Shown: positions 1 to 7,697, numbered from the stretch's first letter. The stretch: 37,002 nt of DNA from Candidatus Aminicenantota bacterium (GCA_013178315.1 JABLWX010000016.1:1-37002), one strand, 5' to 3'. Made by a program: numbers and translations. Notes: a model not told the origin generated them from the letters alone.

Positions 1-1
1 A

Positions 2-307
2 TTTCTGCTGAGCAACAAGAAGATTAAGGGCATGATCATCCGGGCCTACGGCACAGGCAACATACCTTATGGGTTCGAAAGGTTTTTCAAAAAAGCCCGG
101 GCCAAGAAACTGCCGGTGGTGGTTGCTTCGCAATGCTTGCACGGCAAGACACTGATGCATCTTTATGATGTCGGCCGCAAGGTACTGGAGCTGGGAGCAA
201 TTGAAGGCCGAGAACAGAGCCTGGAAAACCTGGCCGTCAAGCTGATGTGGGGTCTGAGGCATGGGCCACATCGCATTGAAGAAATAATAAAAGAAAATAG
301 TTATTGA
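2..307 (+). CDS. L-asparaginase family protein, C-terminal part (5' truncated by window)
   Basis: The open frame enters from the left edge and stops with TGA. The visible 101 residues match the C-terminal domain of type I asparaginases: the segment YGTGNIP, then PVVVASQC, then a Y-D-V-G-R motif and a 'KLMWGL' helix typical of the family's end. The enzyme hydrolyses L-asparagine to aspartate and ammonia. The N-terminal catalytic threonines lie outside the window, so activity cannot be judged. The GatD subunit of the archaeal-type Glu-tRNA(Gln) amidotransferase shares this domain and cannot be excluded from the tail alone, although GatD in bacteria would be unexpected. It converges on the transporter gene that ends at 537. 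Confidence 0.8.
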   Translation, partial: FLLSNKKIKGMIIRAYGTGNIPYGFERFFKKARAKKLPVVVASQCLHGKTLMHLYDVGRKVLELGAIEGREQSLENLAVKLMWGLRHGPHRIEEIIKENSY

Positions 308-536
308 GCATCATAGCAAAATAAAGAGCCCACCTTGTTAGGAACTGCAGAGATTGATAGGTATGGCCTGGCAACTTGCTGGCGAAATGTGAAGGAAAAT
401 TTAATTACCTCAGTTGAATATATCTTCCTCGTTGGCTACTCTGGGCTTTCCGTCTTAACGTTACCTGGGTAAGCGAAACTGAAATTTGAATGAGAATCAA
501 AATTCTGTACGCCAGAAAAAATCTTGCTTCTCGTTC
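308..536. other. Intergenic gap between convergent asparaginase and transporter genes
   Basis: No coding frame with family character and no convincing terminator is seen. A short weak inverted repeat, AGAAT/ATTCT around 491-504, lies just past the end of the minus-strand transporter gene. It has no following T-tract. Confidence 0.4.
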
Positions 537-1946
537 TCAGTACGGTCCCCACTTCATCAGCACCGGCGGGATAAGGGCCAGCAGGCTAAAAACCATAAGG
601 ATCAACATCAGGGGCACAAACCACTTGGCCCACCTCTCCCAGGGAATCCGGGCCACACCGAGCACACCCATGGTCACGGCCGAGGTGGGAAGAATCGGGT
701 TTATAACTTCGCAGAGCTGGAAAGCCAGCACCGAGGTCTGGCGGGTTATACCTACCAGGTCGCTCAGAGGAGCGATAATCGGCATGGTCAGGGCAGCCTG
801 GGCTGTGCCCGAATGCACGAAGAAATTTATCACCGCCTGAACCAGAAAGATTATCTGAGCCGTCAGGATCGAAGGCACAGCCGAGATAACCCCCGCCGCT
901 CCCTGGAGCATGGTATCCAGGACTGCTGCCTCCTTGAGGATAATCAGGACCGCCCTCCCACCTGAAATAATTAGCGAAACATTCATCATGTCTTTAGCGC
1001 CATCAACAAAGTTTTTGGCCATATCGGATGGTTTCATCCGGGCCAGGAATCCTGAAACCAGCCCGATGCCCAAAAACAGGGCGGCAATTTCTTCCATGTA
1101 CCAGCCCTTTTTCAAAATGCCGAAAATAAGAAGGCCCACCCCGACAAAAAGGCAGGCAATGATCAGCTTCTGGGATGTCCCCCACTGCAGGTTAGTAGAT
1201 GCGTTTTCCTGGTGGTGAATTCTCTCCCGGTCAAGGTCATAGACCGGGCTGAGCTGCGGATTTTTTCTGACCCTTTCGGCATAAATCATCACAAAGGCAA
1301 TAGCGATAATCGTGGCTATTATCCAGAGAATAAGCCGGTAGCCCAGTCCAGAATAAAGTGGCAGCTCGGCAAAACCCTGGGCAATTCCGACTGTAAACGG
1401 GTTGAAAAAAGCGGCCGCAAAACCGACGGCCGAACCCACAAACGGAATGGCCACGCCCACCACCGAGTCATAGCCCATCGAGATGGCAAACGGTATAAAA
1501 ATCAGCACAAAAGGAATTGATTCCTCGGCCATGCCGTAAACGCTTCCGGCCAGCGAGAAAATAATCATCAGCACCGGTATGACCAGGACCCTGAGCTTTG
1601 GATTTCGCCCGAAAAAAGCGGCCAGCCGGTGAATCCCGGCATCTATGGCCCCGGACCTGGTCAGGATGCCAAAAGTCCCGCCGAAGATAAAAATCAGAAA
1701 GATTATCAGGGCCGCATCCTGAAAGCCGCGAATGGGAGCAATCAGCAACCACTCGGGCCCCAGCCACTTCTTTTCCACCTGGTGGTAGGTTCCAGGAACG
1801 GTCACCAGCCTGGTTTTGCCCTGGACTGTCTTCTCGGCCCGGTTAAATTCGCCCGAGGGCAGGGCCAGGGCCAGCAGGTAAACCAGGATTACCAGCAAAT
1901 AGATTAAGACCAGCGTATGCGGCAGCCTGAAACCCTTTTTCTTCAT
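537..1946 (-). CDS. YfcC-family integral membrane transporter
   Basis: A 469-residue polytopic membrane protein with about 12 hydrophobic segments starting at residue 11. The N-terminal pattern RLPHTLVLIYLLV, the SGEFNR loop, and the block GWYMEEIAALFLGIGLVSG are typical of the YfcC family (COG1288; related to the DcuC/ion-transporter superfamily). Members are predicted amino-acid or carboxylate carriers, and substrate is not established for most. A GGAG lies 5 nt upstream of the ATG, which supports this start. A possible promoter upstream on the minus strand is TTGTTT, 17 nt, TAAAAT. The convergent asparaginase gene suggests amino-acid catabolism, but that link is positional only. Confidence 0.85.
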   Translation of the reverse strand: MKKKGFRLPHTLVLIYLLVILVYLLALALPSGEFNRAEKTVQGKTRLVTVPGTYHQVEKKWLGPEWLLIAPIRGFQDAALIIFLIFIFGGTFGILTRSGAIDAGIHRLAAFFGRNPKLRVLVIPVLMIIFSLAGSVYGMAEESIPFVLIFIPFAISMGYDSVVGVAIPFVGSAVGFAAAFFNPFTVGIAQGFAELPLYSGLGYRLILWIIATIIAIAFVMIYAERVRKNPQLSPVYDLDRERIHHQENASTNLQWGTSQKLIIACLFVGVGLLIFGILKKGWYMEEIAALFLGIGLVSGFLARMKPSDMAKNFVDGAKDMMNVSLIISGGRAVLIILKEAAVLDTMLQGAAGVISAVPSILTAQIIFLVQAVINFFVHSGTAQAALTMPIIAPLSDLVGITRQTSVLAFQLCEVINPILPTSAVTMGVLGVARIPWERWAKWFVPLMLILMVFSLLALIPPVLMKWGPY

Positions 1947-2198
1947 TCCTTACTCCACGCGAAGCTTCAATTTTATCCTATTAAAGCAAAAGAAACAAAG
2001 ATTTTAGCTGATCTTAAATATCCCCTATAGTCCTGTGAGTTAGGGACGCCTGAAGAATTGTCAGATTAAATCCTGCTCAATTTTTGCCACAAGGTAGGTA
2101 TAAAATTGCTCTCCAAAATTTCAAACGTAAGGCTCACCTAACCCCCTGAGGGACATAAATTCTGCCTGAATAAATTTACCAGAAGAAACTAAGCTAAA

Positions 2199-2609
2199 TT
2201 ATGGCCTCTTTTTGAAAAATGCCAGGAATTCAGCCGGGCTCATGATTTTGATGCTCAGATAGTTCTTTATTCTCAGAAGGTTTTTATCGCCGCTTACAAT
2301 TACCTCGGCATCCAGGGCCACAGCACATTCAATTAACTTGTTATCATCCGGATCATCAGGAACTATATTGAGCGAGGGCGTTTTAGCAGCAAATATCAGG
2401 TTAAAGCCTTCGGCCAGAAAATCAACCAGTTCTTTTAATTCGGGTTCCCCTTCCAGCCCCAATCTCTTAAGCACCGCGATATGTTCATCTATGATCTGGC
2501 CCGATAAGCATATTATCACCTTTCCCTCTTTCCATAAATCTACAATCTTTTTTGGATTGCCGCCAAAAAACGAAGAAATAAATACGTTGGTATCGATAAC
2601 GATTCTCAT
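2199..2609 (-). CDS. PIN-domain toxin of a type II toxin-antitoxin pair
   Basis: A 136-residue single PIN domain of the COG1569/TIGR00305 type, predicted to be a Mg-dependent endoribonuclease. The acidic active-site set is visible: D6 in the IDTNVF strand, E42 in the IIDEH helix, D89 in the PDDPDDN motif, and D108 in the SGDKNL motif. All four are present, so the nuclease looks intact. Its ATG overlaps the antitoxin stop by 4 nt (ATGA at 2606-2609), so translation is probably coupled to the antitoxin. Toxin-antitoxin function is inferred from family and gene order; target RNA is unknown. Confidence 0.85.
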   Translation of the reverse strand: MRIVIDTNVFISSFFGGNPKKIVDLWKEGKVIICLSGQIIDEHIAVLKRLGLEGEPELKELVDFLAEGFNLIFAAKTPSLNIVPDDPDDNKLIECAVALDAEVIVSGDKNLLRIKNYLSIKIMSPAEFLAFFKKRP

Positions 2610-2854
2610 CGAGCTCTTTTCCTGGCTTCTTTAATGGCCGCGGAGACATCAGCCGGCCGAACTCCCCGCTCTTTCAGTTTCTGCCCAATTCTTTCCCATA
2701 ATCCGTCCAGGTAAGAAGCTATGTCTCGATTCTTTACATAATCCTGGATTAATTCCCTTACCATCTGGCTGGTGGTTTTTCCCTCCTGCCTGGCCAGGCG
2801 ATCCAGCCGTTGTTTTAAGTCTTTATCAATTCTTATGATCATCTGGCGTTCCAT
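2606..2854 (-). CDS. Ribbon-helix-helix antitoxin (CopG/Arc-like)
   Basis: An 82-residue protein whose N-terminal half is a ribbon-helix-helix DNA-binding domain: a short beta strand (MIIRID), then a first helix (KQRLDRLARQ), a GKT turn and a second helix (SQMVRELIQDYV). The charged C-terminal half (about residues 48-82) would wrap the PIN toxin. The start is fixed by a strong AGGAGG at 2859-2864, 7 nt before the ATG. RHH antitoxins normally bind palindromes in their own promoter, and a perfect 7-bp inverted repeat lies directly upstream (2865-2883). Together with the downstream PIN gene this is a standard autoregulated type II module. Confidence 0.88.
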   Translation of the reverse strand: MERQMIIRIDKDLKQRLDRLARQEGKTTSQMVRELIQDYVKNRDIASYLDGLWERIGQKLKERGVRPADVSAAIKEARKRAR

Positions 2855-2864
2855 TCAGCCCTCC

Positions 2865-2883
2865 TGTATATTTCGTATATACA
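2865..2883 (-). promoter_or_regulatory. Probable autoregulatory operator of the RHH/PIN module
   Basis: Perfect inverted repeat TGTATAT-TTCGT-ATATACA. It covers the predicted transcription start, just downstream of the -10 box and just upstream of the antitoxin ribosome-binding site. A dimeric RHH repressor bound here would block RNA polymerase. Function is inferred from position and the antitoxin's fold. Confidence 0.7.
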
Positions 2884-2909
2884 TTATATATTTTCAATTA
2901 AATTGTCAA
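2883..2909 (-). promoter_or_regulatory. Consensus sigma-70 promoter of the toxin-antitoxin pair
   Basis: On the minus strand, TTGACA (2904-2909) and TATAAT (2883-2888), both perfect hexamers, are separated by 15 nt. The spacer is 2 nt shorter than ideal, which may lower basal strength. The -10 box abuts the operator palindrome. Confidence 0.75.
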
Positions 2910-2985
2910 GTTCCGGAAATACCTGAAAATGCGTGGCGAAGTAAGAATAATCCCTGGATAATAATATTCTCTTCCAATATTGCCC

Positions 2986-3771
2986 CTATTCCGCAAAAAT
3001 CATCTTGACGGTCATGCCGCCATCGACCACCAGGTTGGTCCCGGTGATGAAGCCGCTGAGCGAGGAACAAAGGAAAAGCACGGCGTTGGCCACGTCCTCG
3101 GGCTTTCCCACCCGGCCCGCCGGATGCTGAAGGTGATCAATTTCCCTGAGAACAGGAATTTTTCTTTCCTTTCTCTTCTTGTACGTCGAGACTTCAATCC
3201 AGCCCGGACTGATGGCATTAACTCGTATTTTTTTCGGTGCAAGGGAAACTGCCAGGGAATGGGTCAGGGCCAGCAGTCCACCCTTCGAAGCCGAATAAGG
3301 TTCGGTATCAGCCTCGGACATCAGGGCCCTGGTTGAGGCGATGTTAACCACGGCCGCTCCTTCCAGAAGCCCTGGCAGCAGGTACCTTACCATCAGGTAT
3401 GGAGCCCGCAAATTGACATTTATCACTTCATCCCACTCGGCGATAGTTCTTTCCTCAAGCTTTTTCCAGTTACCAATACCGGCGTTGTTCACCAGGACAT
3501 CTATTTTATTGGCTCTTTCCAGGATTTTGAGACAGGTTTCTTCTATCTGGCGAGGATCGGACAGATCGCATTCTAAGAATTCAACCCGCCCGGAAAATCC
3601 TCCAAGAAAATCTGTTAGGGCATCAGAAATGGCTTCTTCATCCCGGTCCAGAGCCATTACCCGGGCTCCGTTTCTTAATAAGCCCATCGTGGTGACCAGA
3701 CCAATTCCCTGAGCTGCCCCGGTCACCACCGCAGTCTTGTGCATGAATTCAGATATTGAAAGAAATTCCAT
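2986..3771 (-). CDS. SDR-family NAD(P)-dependent oxidoreductase
   Basis: A 261-residue classical short-chain dehydrogenase/reductase. Visible motifs: cofactor loop TGAAQGIG (residues 17-24), D42 at the end of the second beta strand (favours NAD over NADP), NNAG (95-98), catalytic S146, and Y159-x3-K163. The C-terminal block FITGTNLVVDGG is typical of the FabG-like subgroup. The substrate cannot be read from sequence. GGAGAG, 7 nt upstream of the ATG at 3771, supports this start over a second ATG nine codons in. It stands alone between the toxin-antitoxin pair and the esterase. Confidence 0.9.
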   Translation of the reverse strand: MEFLSISEFMHKTAVVTGAAQGIGLVTTMGLLRNGARVMALDRDEEAISDALTDFLGGFSGRVEFLECDLSDPRQIEETCLKILERANKIDVLVNNAGIGNWKKLEERTIAEWDEVINVNLRAPYLMVRYLLPGLLEGAAVVNIASTRALMSEADTEPYSASKGGLLALTHSLAVSLAPKKIRVNAISPGWIEVSTYKKRKERKIPVLREIDHLQHPAGRVGKPEDVANAVLFLCSSLSGFITGTNLVVDGGMTVKMIFAE

Positions 3772-4120
3772 CTTGTTCTCTCCTTCACCAAATCATTTTT
3801 CCAAACCGGAACAATTAAGATAAAAAATAGAATATCCTATCCTCAATCATTTATAAATCCCCAATCACTGAAGCGTTTCGCATATCCCATGCTTAAAGCC
3901 AGTGCCCATAGGCAATTCTCTCCAGGGGCACGGGCTGGACAACTTTACAAGTGGGATCTCTCCCCTATCTATTCAATCTTTCCGGAGCTATTCAAAGTCA
4001 GCCTGTTGTTTTATTTACAGATTTATAAGGCCTCGACACCAAATTAAAAATATTAATGATCAAATTAAGCGATTAAATCAATAATCCGTGAATCGAGCCT
4101 GTAGTAGCGACACCCAAACC
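3772..4120. other. Non-coding stretch between SDR and esterase genes
   Basis: About 350 bp, AT-rich near 3800-3860 where the SDR promoter should lie on the minus strand. I see no conserved reading frame, no convincing terminator and no RNA-gene fold. Confidence 0.4.
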
Positions 4121-5035
4121 TTACCGGTGGAAACTTTCGCCGATGAACTTCAGGCCGTCCAGGATACCGGTACGCCAGTAACTCCAGGTGTGGCCGCCGT
4201 CCCGGACCCGAAACTCGTGCGGGATTTTCCGGTCGCGCATGGCCACGTGCAGCGCGGCGTTGCCCTTGTAAAGAAAATCGTCATCGCCGCAATCTATGTA
4301 AAAGCGCACCGTCTTGATCTTCTCCACCGGTAGTGTTTTGACCAGGTCCAGGGGATTATAACTTCTGAAATGGGCGGTTAGCCGGTCCTTGCCCTTCAAG
4401 CCGGGTCCAAAAAGCGGCGCGAAGATGCGCTCGTAGACCTTTTCGTCGGTGGCGATAACTTCTTCATCTGTCCAGACTGCCGCACTGAAAGGAGCTGCGG
4501 CCGCAAACATCTCAGGGTAGCGCAGGGCATAAATCAGGGTCCCCCAGCCGCCCATGGACAGCCCGGCAATTCCCCGGTACTCCTTCTCCGGCCGGGTGCG
4601 GTAGGTAGCATCTATGTAAGGGATGAATTCCTGGAAGAAAAAGTCTTCGTAGCGGACCTTATTCTGGTAATCGTTGATGTACCAGCTCACTCCCCCGTCG
4701 GGCATGACTATTATCATCGGCGGTATCTGTCGCTCGGCTATGGCTTTATCCGCGGTCAGGTGGACTTCACCGAACTGCAGCCAGCCGGTATCGTTATCGG
4801 TGTAGCCGTGGAGCAGGTAAACCACCGGGTAGCGACGGTTCGAGGTCTGGTAATCGGGCGGCAGATATATAGTATAGCGAACCTCTTTTCCCAGGATTTT
4901 GCTCTGGACGGTCAGCCCCTCCTGAACCTGGCAGGATTCCTGCCCGGCCAGAACCGGGCTACTCAGGAAAAGACCAAGAGCGATGATGAAAGACAGAGTT
5001 GCTGCCAGCTTCAGGTTGAAATAAATCTTCTTCAT
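4121..5035 (-). CDS. Secreted esterase-D/feruloyl-esterase-like alpha/beta hydrolase
   Basis: A 304-residue alpha/beta hydrolase of the esterase D/antigen 85 group (COG0627). Residues 1-30 form a signal peptide: a KK start, a hydrophobic core, and a likely cleavage after the A of PVLAG. The nucleophile is S160 in GLSMGG. D251-253 (in CGDDDF) and H282 (in GGHTW) supply likely acid and base. The segment PVVYLLHGYTDN forms the oxyanion-hole loop. It probably acts outside the cytoplasm on acyl or feruloyl esters; the exact substrate is unknown. GGGAGGT, 7 nt before the ATG, fixes the start. Confidence 0.85.
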   Translation of the reverse strand: MKKIYFNLKLAATLSFIIALGLFLSSPVLAGQESCQVQEGLTVQSKILGKEVRYTIYLPPDYQTSNRRYPVVYLLHGYTDNDTGWLQFGEVHLTADKAIAERQIPPMIIVMPDGGVSWYINDYQNKVRYEDFFFQEFIPYIDATYRTRPEKEYRGIAGLSMGGWGTLIYALRYPEMFAAAAPFSAAVWTDEEVIATDEKVYERIFAPLFGPGLKGKDRLTAHFRSYNPLDLVKTLPVEKIKTVRFYIDCGDDDFLYKGNAALHVAMRDRKIPHEFRVRDGGHTWSYWRTGILDGLKFIGESFHR

Positions 5036-5425
5036 ATCCGCTACCTCCCAAATAAGATTTTATGAGCATATACTTTCAATACTCTGGCATTAGCTTTCCC
5101 GTCTTGCTTTAACTCTCTGAAATCGGAACCGATGTTCATGACCATCCCGGCAGGTATCAAACCCTTTTATATAACAGGTGACAGCAGGCAGTCAAAAGGT
5201 CGTGTGAATAATTAATCAATCCTGGAAAAAACGCTTCAAGAAGGAAAGAAAAACCAGTAATAATCCAGGATGATGGATACAGATAATACTAAGGAAAGTG
5301 AGTCAAGAGGGACAAATTATGGTACATTGGTAAGTGAGAGTTGCAGAGAGCAGAACCGCAAAAAGGCTAGAAAAAGGCTCTCTGGGTTTTTTAAGAAACT
5401 AACAATTCCTGGAAAGGACGAAGCC
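5036..5425. other. Divergent intergenic region with the cupin leader
   Basis: 390 bp between the esterase (leftward) and the cupin gene (rightward). A frame open from 5270 into the cupin gene exists, but its first 52 codons are low-complexity and charged and lack family character, so I treat it as leader. The leader contains a TCCTGGA/TCCAGGA inverted pair (about 5220-5265) and, closer to the gene, a terminator-like hairpin described separately. Confidence 0.5.
5344..5392 (+). terminator. Terminator-like hairpin (possible attenuator) ahead of the cupin gene
   Basis: The perfect 8-bp stem CAGAGAGC (5344-5351)/GCTCTCTG (5377-5384) with a 25-nt purine-rich loop is followed by GGTTTTTT. It lies 33 nt upstream of the cupin ATG with no gene directly before it on this strand. 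It could therefore end a short leader transcript and act as an attenuator, or close an unannotated small RNA. The loop is longer than in typical intrinsic terminators, which lowers confidence. Confidence 0.45.
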
Positions 5426-5761
5426 ATGATTGAAAAAACTTACAATTTCACCCGTACCGATGACAAGGTGATCGAGAAAATAATTGCCGACGACAACGTG
5501 AATATAAATCATATGGTTCTGAACAAGGGGCAGGCCCTGCCCGAGCATTTTTCCAACTCCAACGTCTACATGATTGTAATCCGTGGCAGAGTAACCCTGC
5601 AGCTGGCCGACCAGCCCGCCCATCATTACCCGGCCGGGACCATAATCAACATACCCTACAACATCAAGATGAACGTCAGCAACCAGCAAGACGACACCCT
5701 GGAATTTTTTGTGGTCAAGGCTCCCAGCCCTTCGGCTTTTGAGAAGACGCAAAGCCGCTGA
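5426..5761 (+). CDS. Small single-domain cupin protein
   Basis: A 111-residue cupin fold. The first motif region (residues 31-59) reads as a strand, then PEHFSNSNVYMIVIRGRV, and the second (66-80) reads HHYPAGTIINIPYN. The usual metal-binding HxH(x)3-4E pattern is reduced to H41 alone, with N43/N45 nearby, so metal binding may be altered or lost. Proteins of this type are often sugar- or polyketide-modifying isomerases or small-molecule sensors; none can be chosen here. GGAAAGGA, 7 nt before the ATG at 5426, decides this start over an upstream in-frame ATG at 5270. Confidence 0.7.
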   Translation: MIEKTYNFTRTDDKVIEKIIADDNVNINHMVLNKGQALPEHFSNSNVYMIVIRGRVTLQLADQPAHHYPAGTIINIPYNIKMNVSNQQDDTLEFFVVKAPSPSAFEKTQSR

Positions 5762-6053
5762 GCCTGGAGTCGGAACTTTGAGCTGCCGTGGCCAGGAGGT
5801 TCTGGCGATAGAAATTTTCGGACTCGGCATAGAACTATCTAAATCATAAACTCCACTGCAATCAGCATTTCCTCGGATTCCCCCTCTGCTCGAAGGTCTA
5901 TCTCAACTATTCTTGTTGCCCTGCAATTATTCCCAAAGCAGAAAGGACAAGAAAAACGCAAAATTTTCATTCCATAATGGGGTGCTCAATCCAAAATAAA
6001 AAGCCGGCGGATGCTGGACATATCCGCCTGATTAATCTATAATTTTTAGCCTT
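5762..6053. other. Intergenic region before the tRNA gene
   Basis: About 290 bp without a credible gene. The right end carries the tRNA promoter (6015-6043). A minus-strand frame across the tRNA is a known kind of artefact and is rejected. Confidence 0.5.
6015..6043 (+). promoter_or_regulatory. Strong sigma-70 promoter of tRNA-Pro
   Basis: TGGACA (6015-6020, five of six consensus bases), a 17-nt spacer and TATAAT (6038-6043, perfect) end 10 nt before the mature tRNA 5' end. Confidence 0.8.
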
Positions 6054-6128
6054 CGGGGAGTAGCGCAGCCTGGCCAGCGCACAGCGTTCGGGACGCTGGG
6101 GTCGTGGGTTCAAATCCCACCTCCCCGA
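6054..6128 (+). tRNA. tRNA-Pro (anticodon CGG)
   Basis: A full cloverleaf can be folded by eye. The 7-bp acceptor stem is CGGGGAG/CTCCCCG. The D arm is GCGC...GCGC. The anticodon stem CAGCG/CGCTG closes the 7-nt loop TTCGGGA, giving anticodon CGG, which reads CCG. The T arm is GTGGG-TTCAAAT-CCCAC and the discriminator is A. The 3' CCA is not encoded. A T-rich run follows at once and may end transcription. Confidence 0.96.
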
Positions 6129-6895
6129 TTTTGTTTTTCTCTTATTTCCCCCGTTAAATATGCATAGCCACTTTTGTGTTTTCTTGAACTTTTCTTTTAG
6201 TGTACTTGGACAAAACATGTCTAACTTTTCTTGAAATAGCAGGAAGGCATCGGGAGTTACCCTGTCAGCCAATACTTTTGACTTAACATAATATAGGCTA
6301 TTCCAGATTCCACACTTAAATATCTTTATAAACTTAACCGCCCTCCACGCCAGAATAATGCCCTATGTTCTGGTCACGAAGCTTGACGGGTTGACCAGTA
6401 TGTACCGGGCCGGAATTGTATTGCCATCTATCTCGATTGCCACTCCCGGGGATAGCCAGAACAGGACAGGAGGGAGCGGCGGCTCAGTCGATCGGCCATT
6501 ACTCTACCCTTAACTCAGGCAGCCAGTTTTGAGACCAGAAAAGAATTGTTGTCAATACCAGCCGGAAGCTTGCCGGTGAAATTTTACCCCCAAATATATG
6601 AATGGCTATTCATATGAAATTCGGGTAGCTGGAACCAAGATAACCGTGGACAAAATATTTGATTTATTCTGATCCGATAACGAGATATTTTTACTCTCTT
6701 CTATTTAATTAATTAAGCCGTTTGAAACTCCCGCCAATCTTTCACTAAGAGCCACAAACTGGCCTATGGTCATCTACCTTGAATCGAAGCCAGTCCTTCG
6801 GCAACACGCCCTATCCTCCAGGGCCAGATTTTCCAGTTGTATTTTGAAACTATTTCAGTATATTCAAATTGTATATACAAGGAGGGCCTGTCCAG
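6129..6895. other. Long non-coding gap with short coding-like remnants
   Basis: About 770 bp with no intact gene. Two short frames look coding-like but match no family I recognise. One is on the minus strand, reading toward a TAG near 6370, with the peptide VAIEIDGNTIPARYILVN. The other is on the plus strand from 6598 to 6672, ending YEIRVAGTKITVDKIFDLF. They may be eroded gene remains. A perfect inverted repeat ATATGAAT-GGCT-ATTCATAT sits at 6596-6615. No match to the tRNA 3' end, which would mark an integrated element, is visible. Confidence 0.45.
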
Positions 6896-7432
6896 ATGAT
6901 CAAAGAGATTTCCGGCGTTATCATCGAATGTGTTATGGGGAACATTGCCGACCAGCCTGACATGATGGCCATTGTCAACGCGGCCAACGCCCACCTCCGG
7001 CCGGGTGGCGGAGTGGCCGGGGCCATCCACCGGGCCGCCGGTCCAGGCCTGGAGGAAGAATGCCAGAAGTATGCCCCGATAGAACCCGGCCAGGCCGTAA
7101 TCACCGCCGGCTACAACCTGCCCAATAAATATGTCATCCACACTCTGGGGCCGGTCTATGGAGTTGATAAACCGGAGGCAAAGCTCCTATCAGATTGCTA
7201 CCGCAACTCCCTGCTCCTGGCCGAACAGCACGGCATAGATTCCATTGCTTTCCCGGCCATCTCCACCGGCTATTTCCGATATCCCCTGGAGCAAGCCACC
7301 GACGTGGCCTTAAAAACGGTTATAGAAATGATCCCGCAGCTTAAGCAGGTCAAAAAAATAAGATTTGTCCTCTTCAGCGAATCAGACCTGGTGGTCTACA
7401 AGGCCGAGCTGGCCCGCCTGACCGGAAGTTGA
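6896..7432 (+). CDS. Macro-domain protein (ADP-ribose binding/deacetylase type)
   Basis: A 178-residue stand-alone macro domain. Diagnostic segments: GNIADQ near residue 15; IVNAANAHLRPGGGVAGAIHRAAG (about 26-48), with N28, N31 and the glycine-rich loop; and FPAISTGYFRYP near 120. Such proteins bind ADP-ribose and many hydrolyse O-acetyl-ADP-ribose or remove ADP-ribose from proteins or nucleic acids. AAGGAGGG (6879-6886), 9 nt before the ATG, fixes the start and rejects a TTG nine codons earlier. No ADP-ribosyltransferase, sirtuin or toxin partner lies next to it. Confidence 0.9.
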   Translation: MIKEISGVIIECVMGNIADQPDMMAIVNAANAHLRPGGGVAGAIHRAAGPGLEEECQKYAPIEPGQAVITAGYNLPNKYVIHTLGPVYGVDKPEAKLLSDCYRNSLLLAEQHGIDSIAFPAISTGYFRYPLEQATDVALKTVIEMIPQLKQVKKIRFVLFSESDLVVYKAELARLTGS

Positions 7433-7697
7433 GTTAATATGAACCCGCTCCTTACCAGGTACCGAATATTATCCAGGGTCGGTCGGGAATGAGGGCAGCC
7501 TGAAAAATATTGAAATTCAATCATCTATCATGGCCTCCAAAAGTGGTGAACATCCGGCAGCAAGCCCAGAATAATATTATTGCAGCAACCCTGAGAGGCC
7601 GCACAATTTATAGCATCCATTAGTAGAAGCTTACCACGACAGTTGCCGGGGAAGCCCCGCGGACGTATAATTTGGGCTATTAATTTAATTAAATCGC
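7433..7697. other. Intergenic region with the MFS promoter
   Basis: 265 bp without a gene. It holds a 12-bp palindrome AATAATATTATT (7570-7581) of unknown meaning and, at its right end, the promoter at 7643-7671. Confidence 0.5.
7643..7671 (+). promoter_or_regulatory. Promoter of the MFS gene, with an inverted repeat in the spacer
   Basis: TTGCCG (7643-7648), a 17-nt spacer and TATAAT (7666-7671, perfect). The spacer contains CGGGG-AAG-CCCCG (7647-7659), a possible repressor or MerR-type site. The ATG at 7698 lies only about 20 nt past the expected start of transcription and has no Shine-Dalgarno sequence, so the mRNA has a very short leader. Confidence 0.6.

Noticed and set aside
5200..5425. 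T-box or preQ1 riboswitch in the cupin leader
   Set aside because: No T-box sequence (AGGGUGGNACCGCG) and no preQ1 aptamer pairing could be matched; only the terminator-like stem is supported.
5270..5425. 52-codon N-terminal extension of the cupin
   Set aside because: The extension overlaps the terminator-like hairpin, is charged low-complexity sequence, and a better ribosome site precedes the ATG at 5426.
5967..6272. A 101-codon minus-strand frame across the tRNA-Pro gene
   Set aside because: Its peptide includes WDLNPRPQRPERCALARLRYSP, the familiar artefact of translating the antisense of tRNA-Pro. The tRNA fold explains the sequence.
5762..6895. Integrated element using tRNA-Pro as an attachment site
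   Set aside because: No integrase gene and no second copy of the tRNA 3' end seen in the window.
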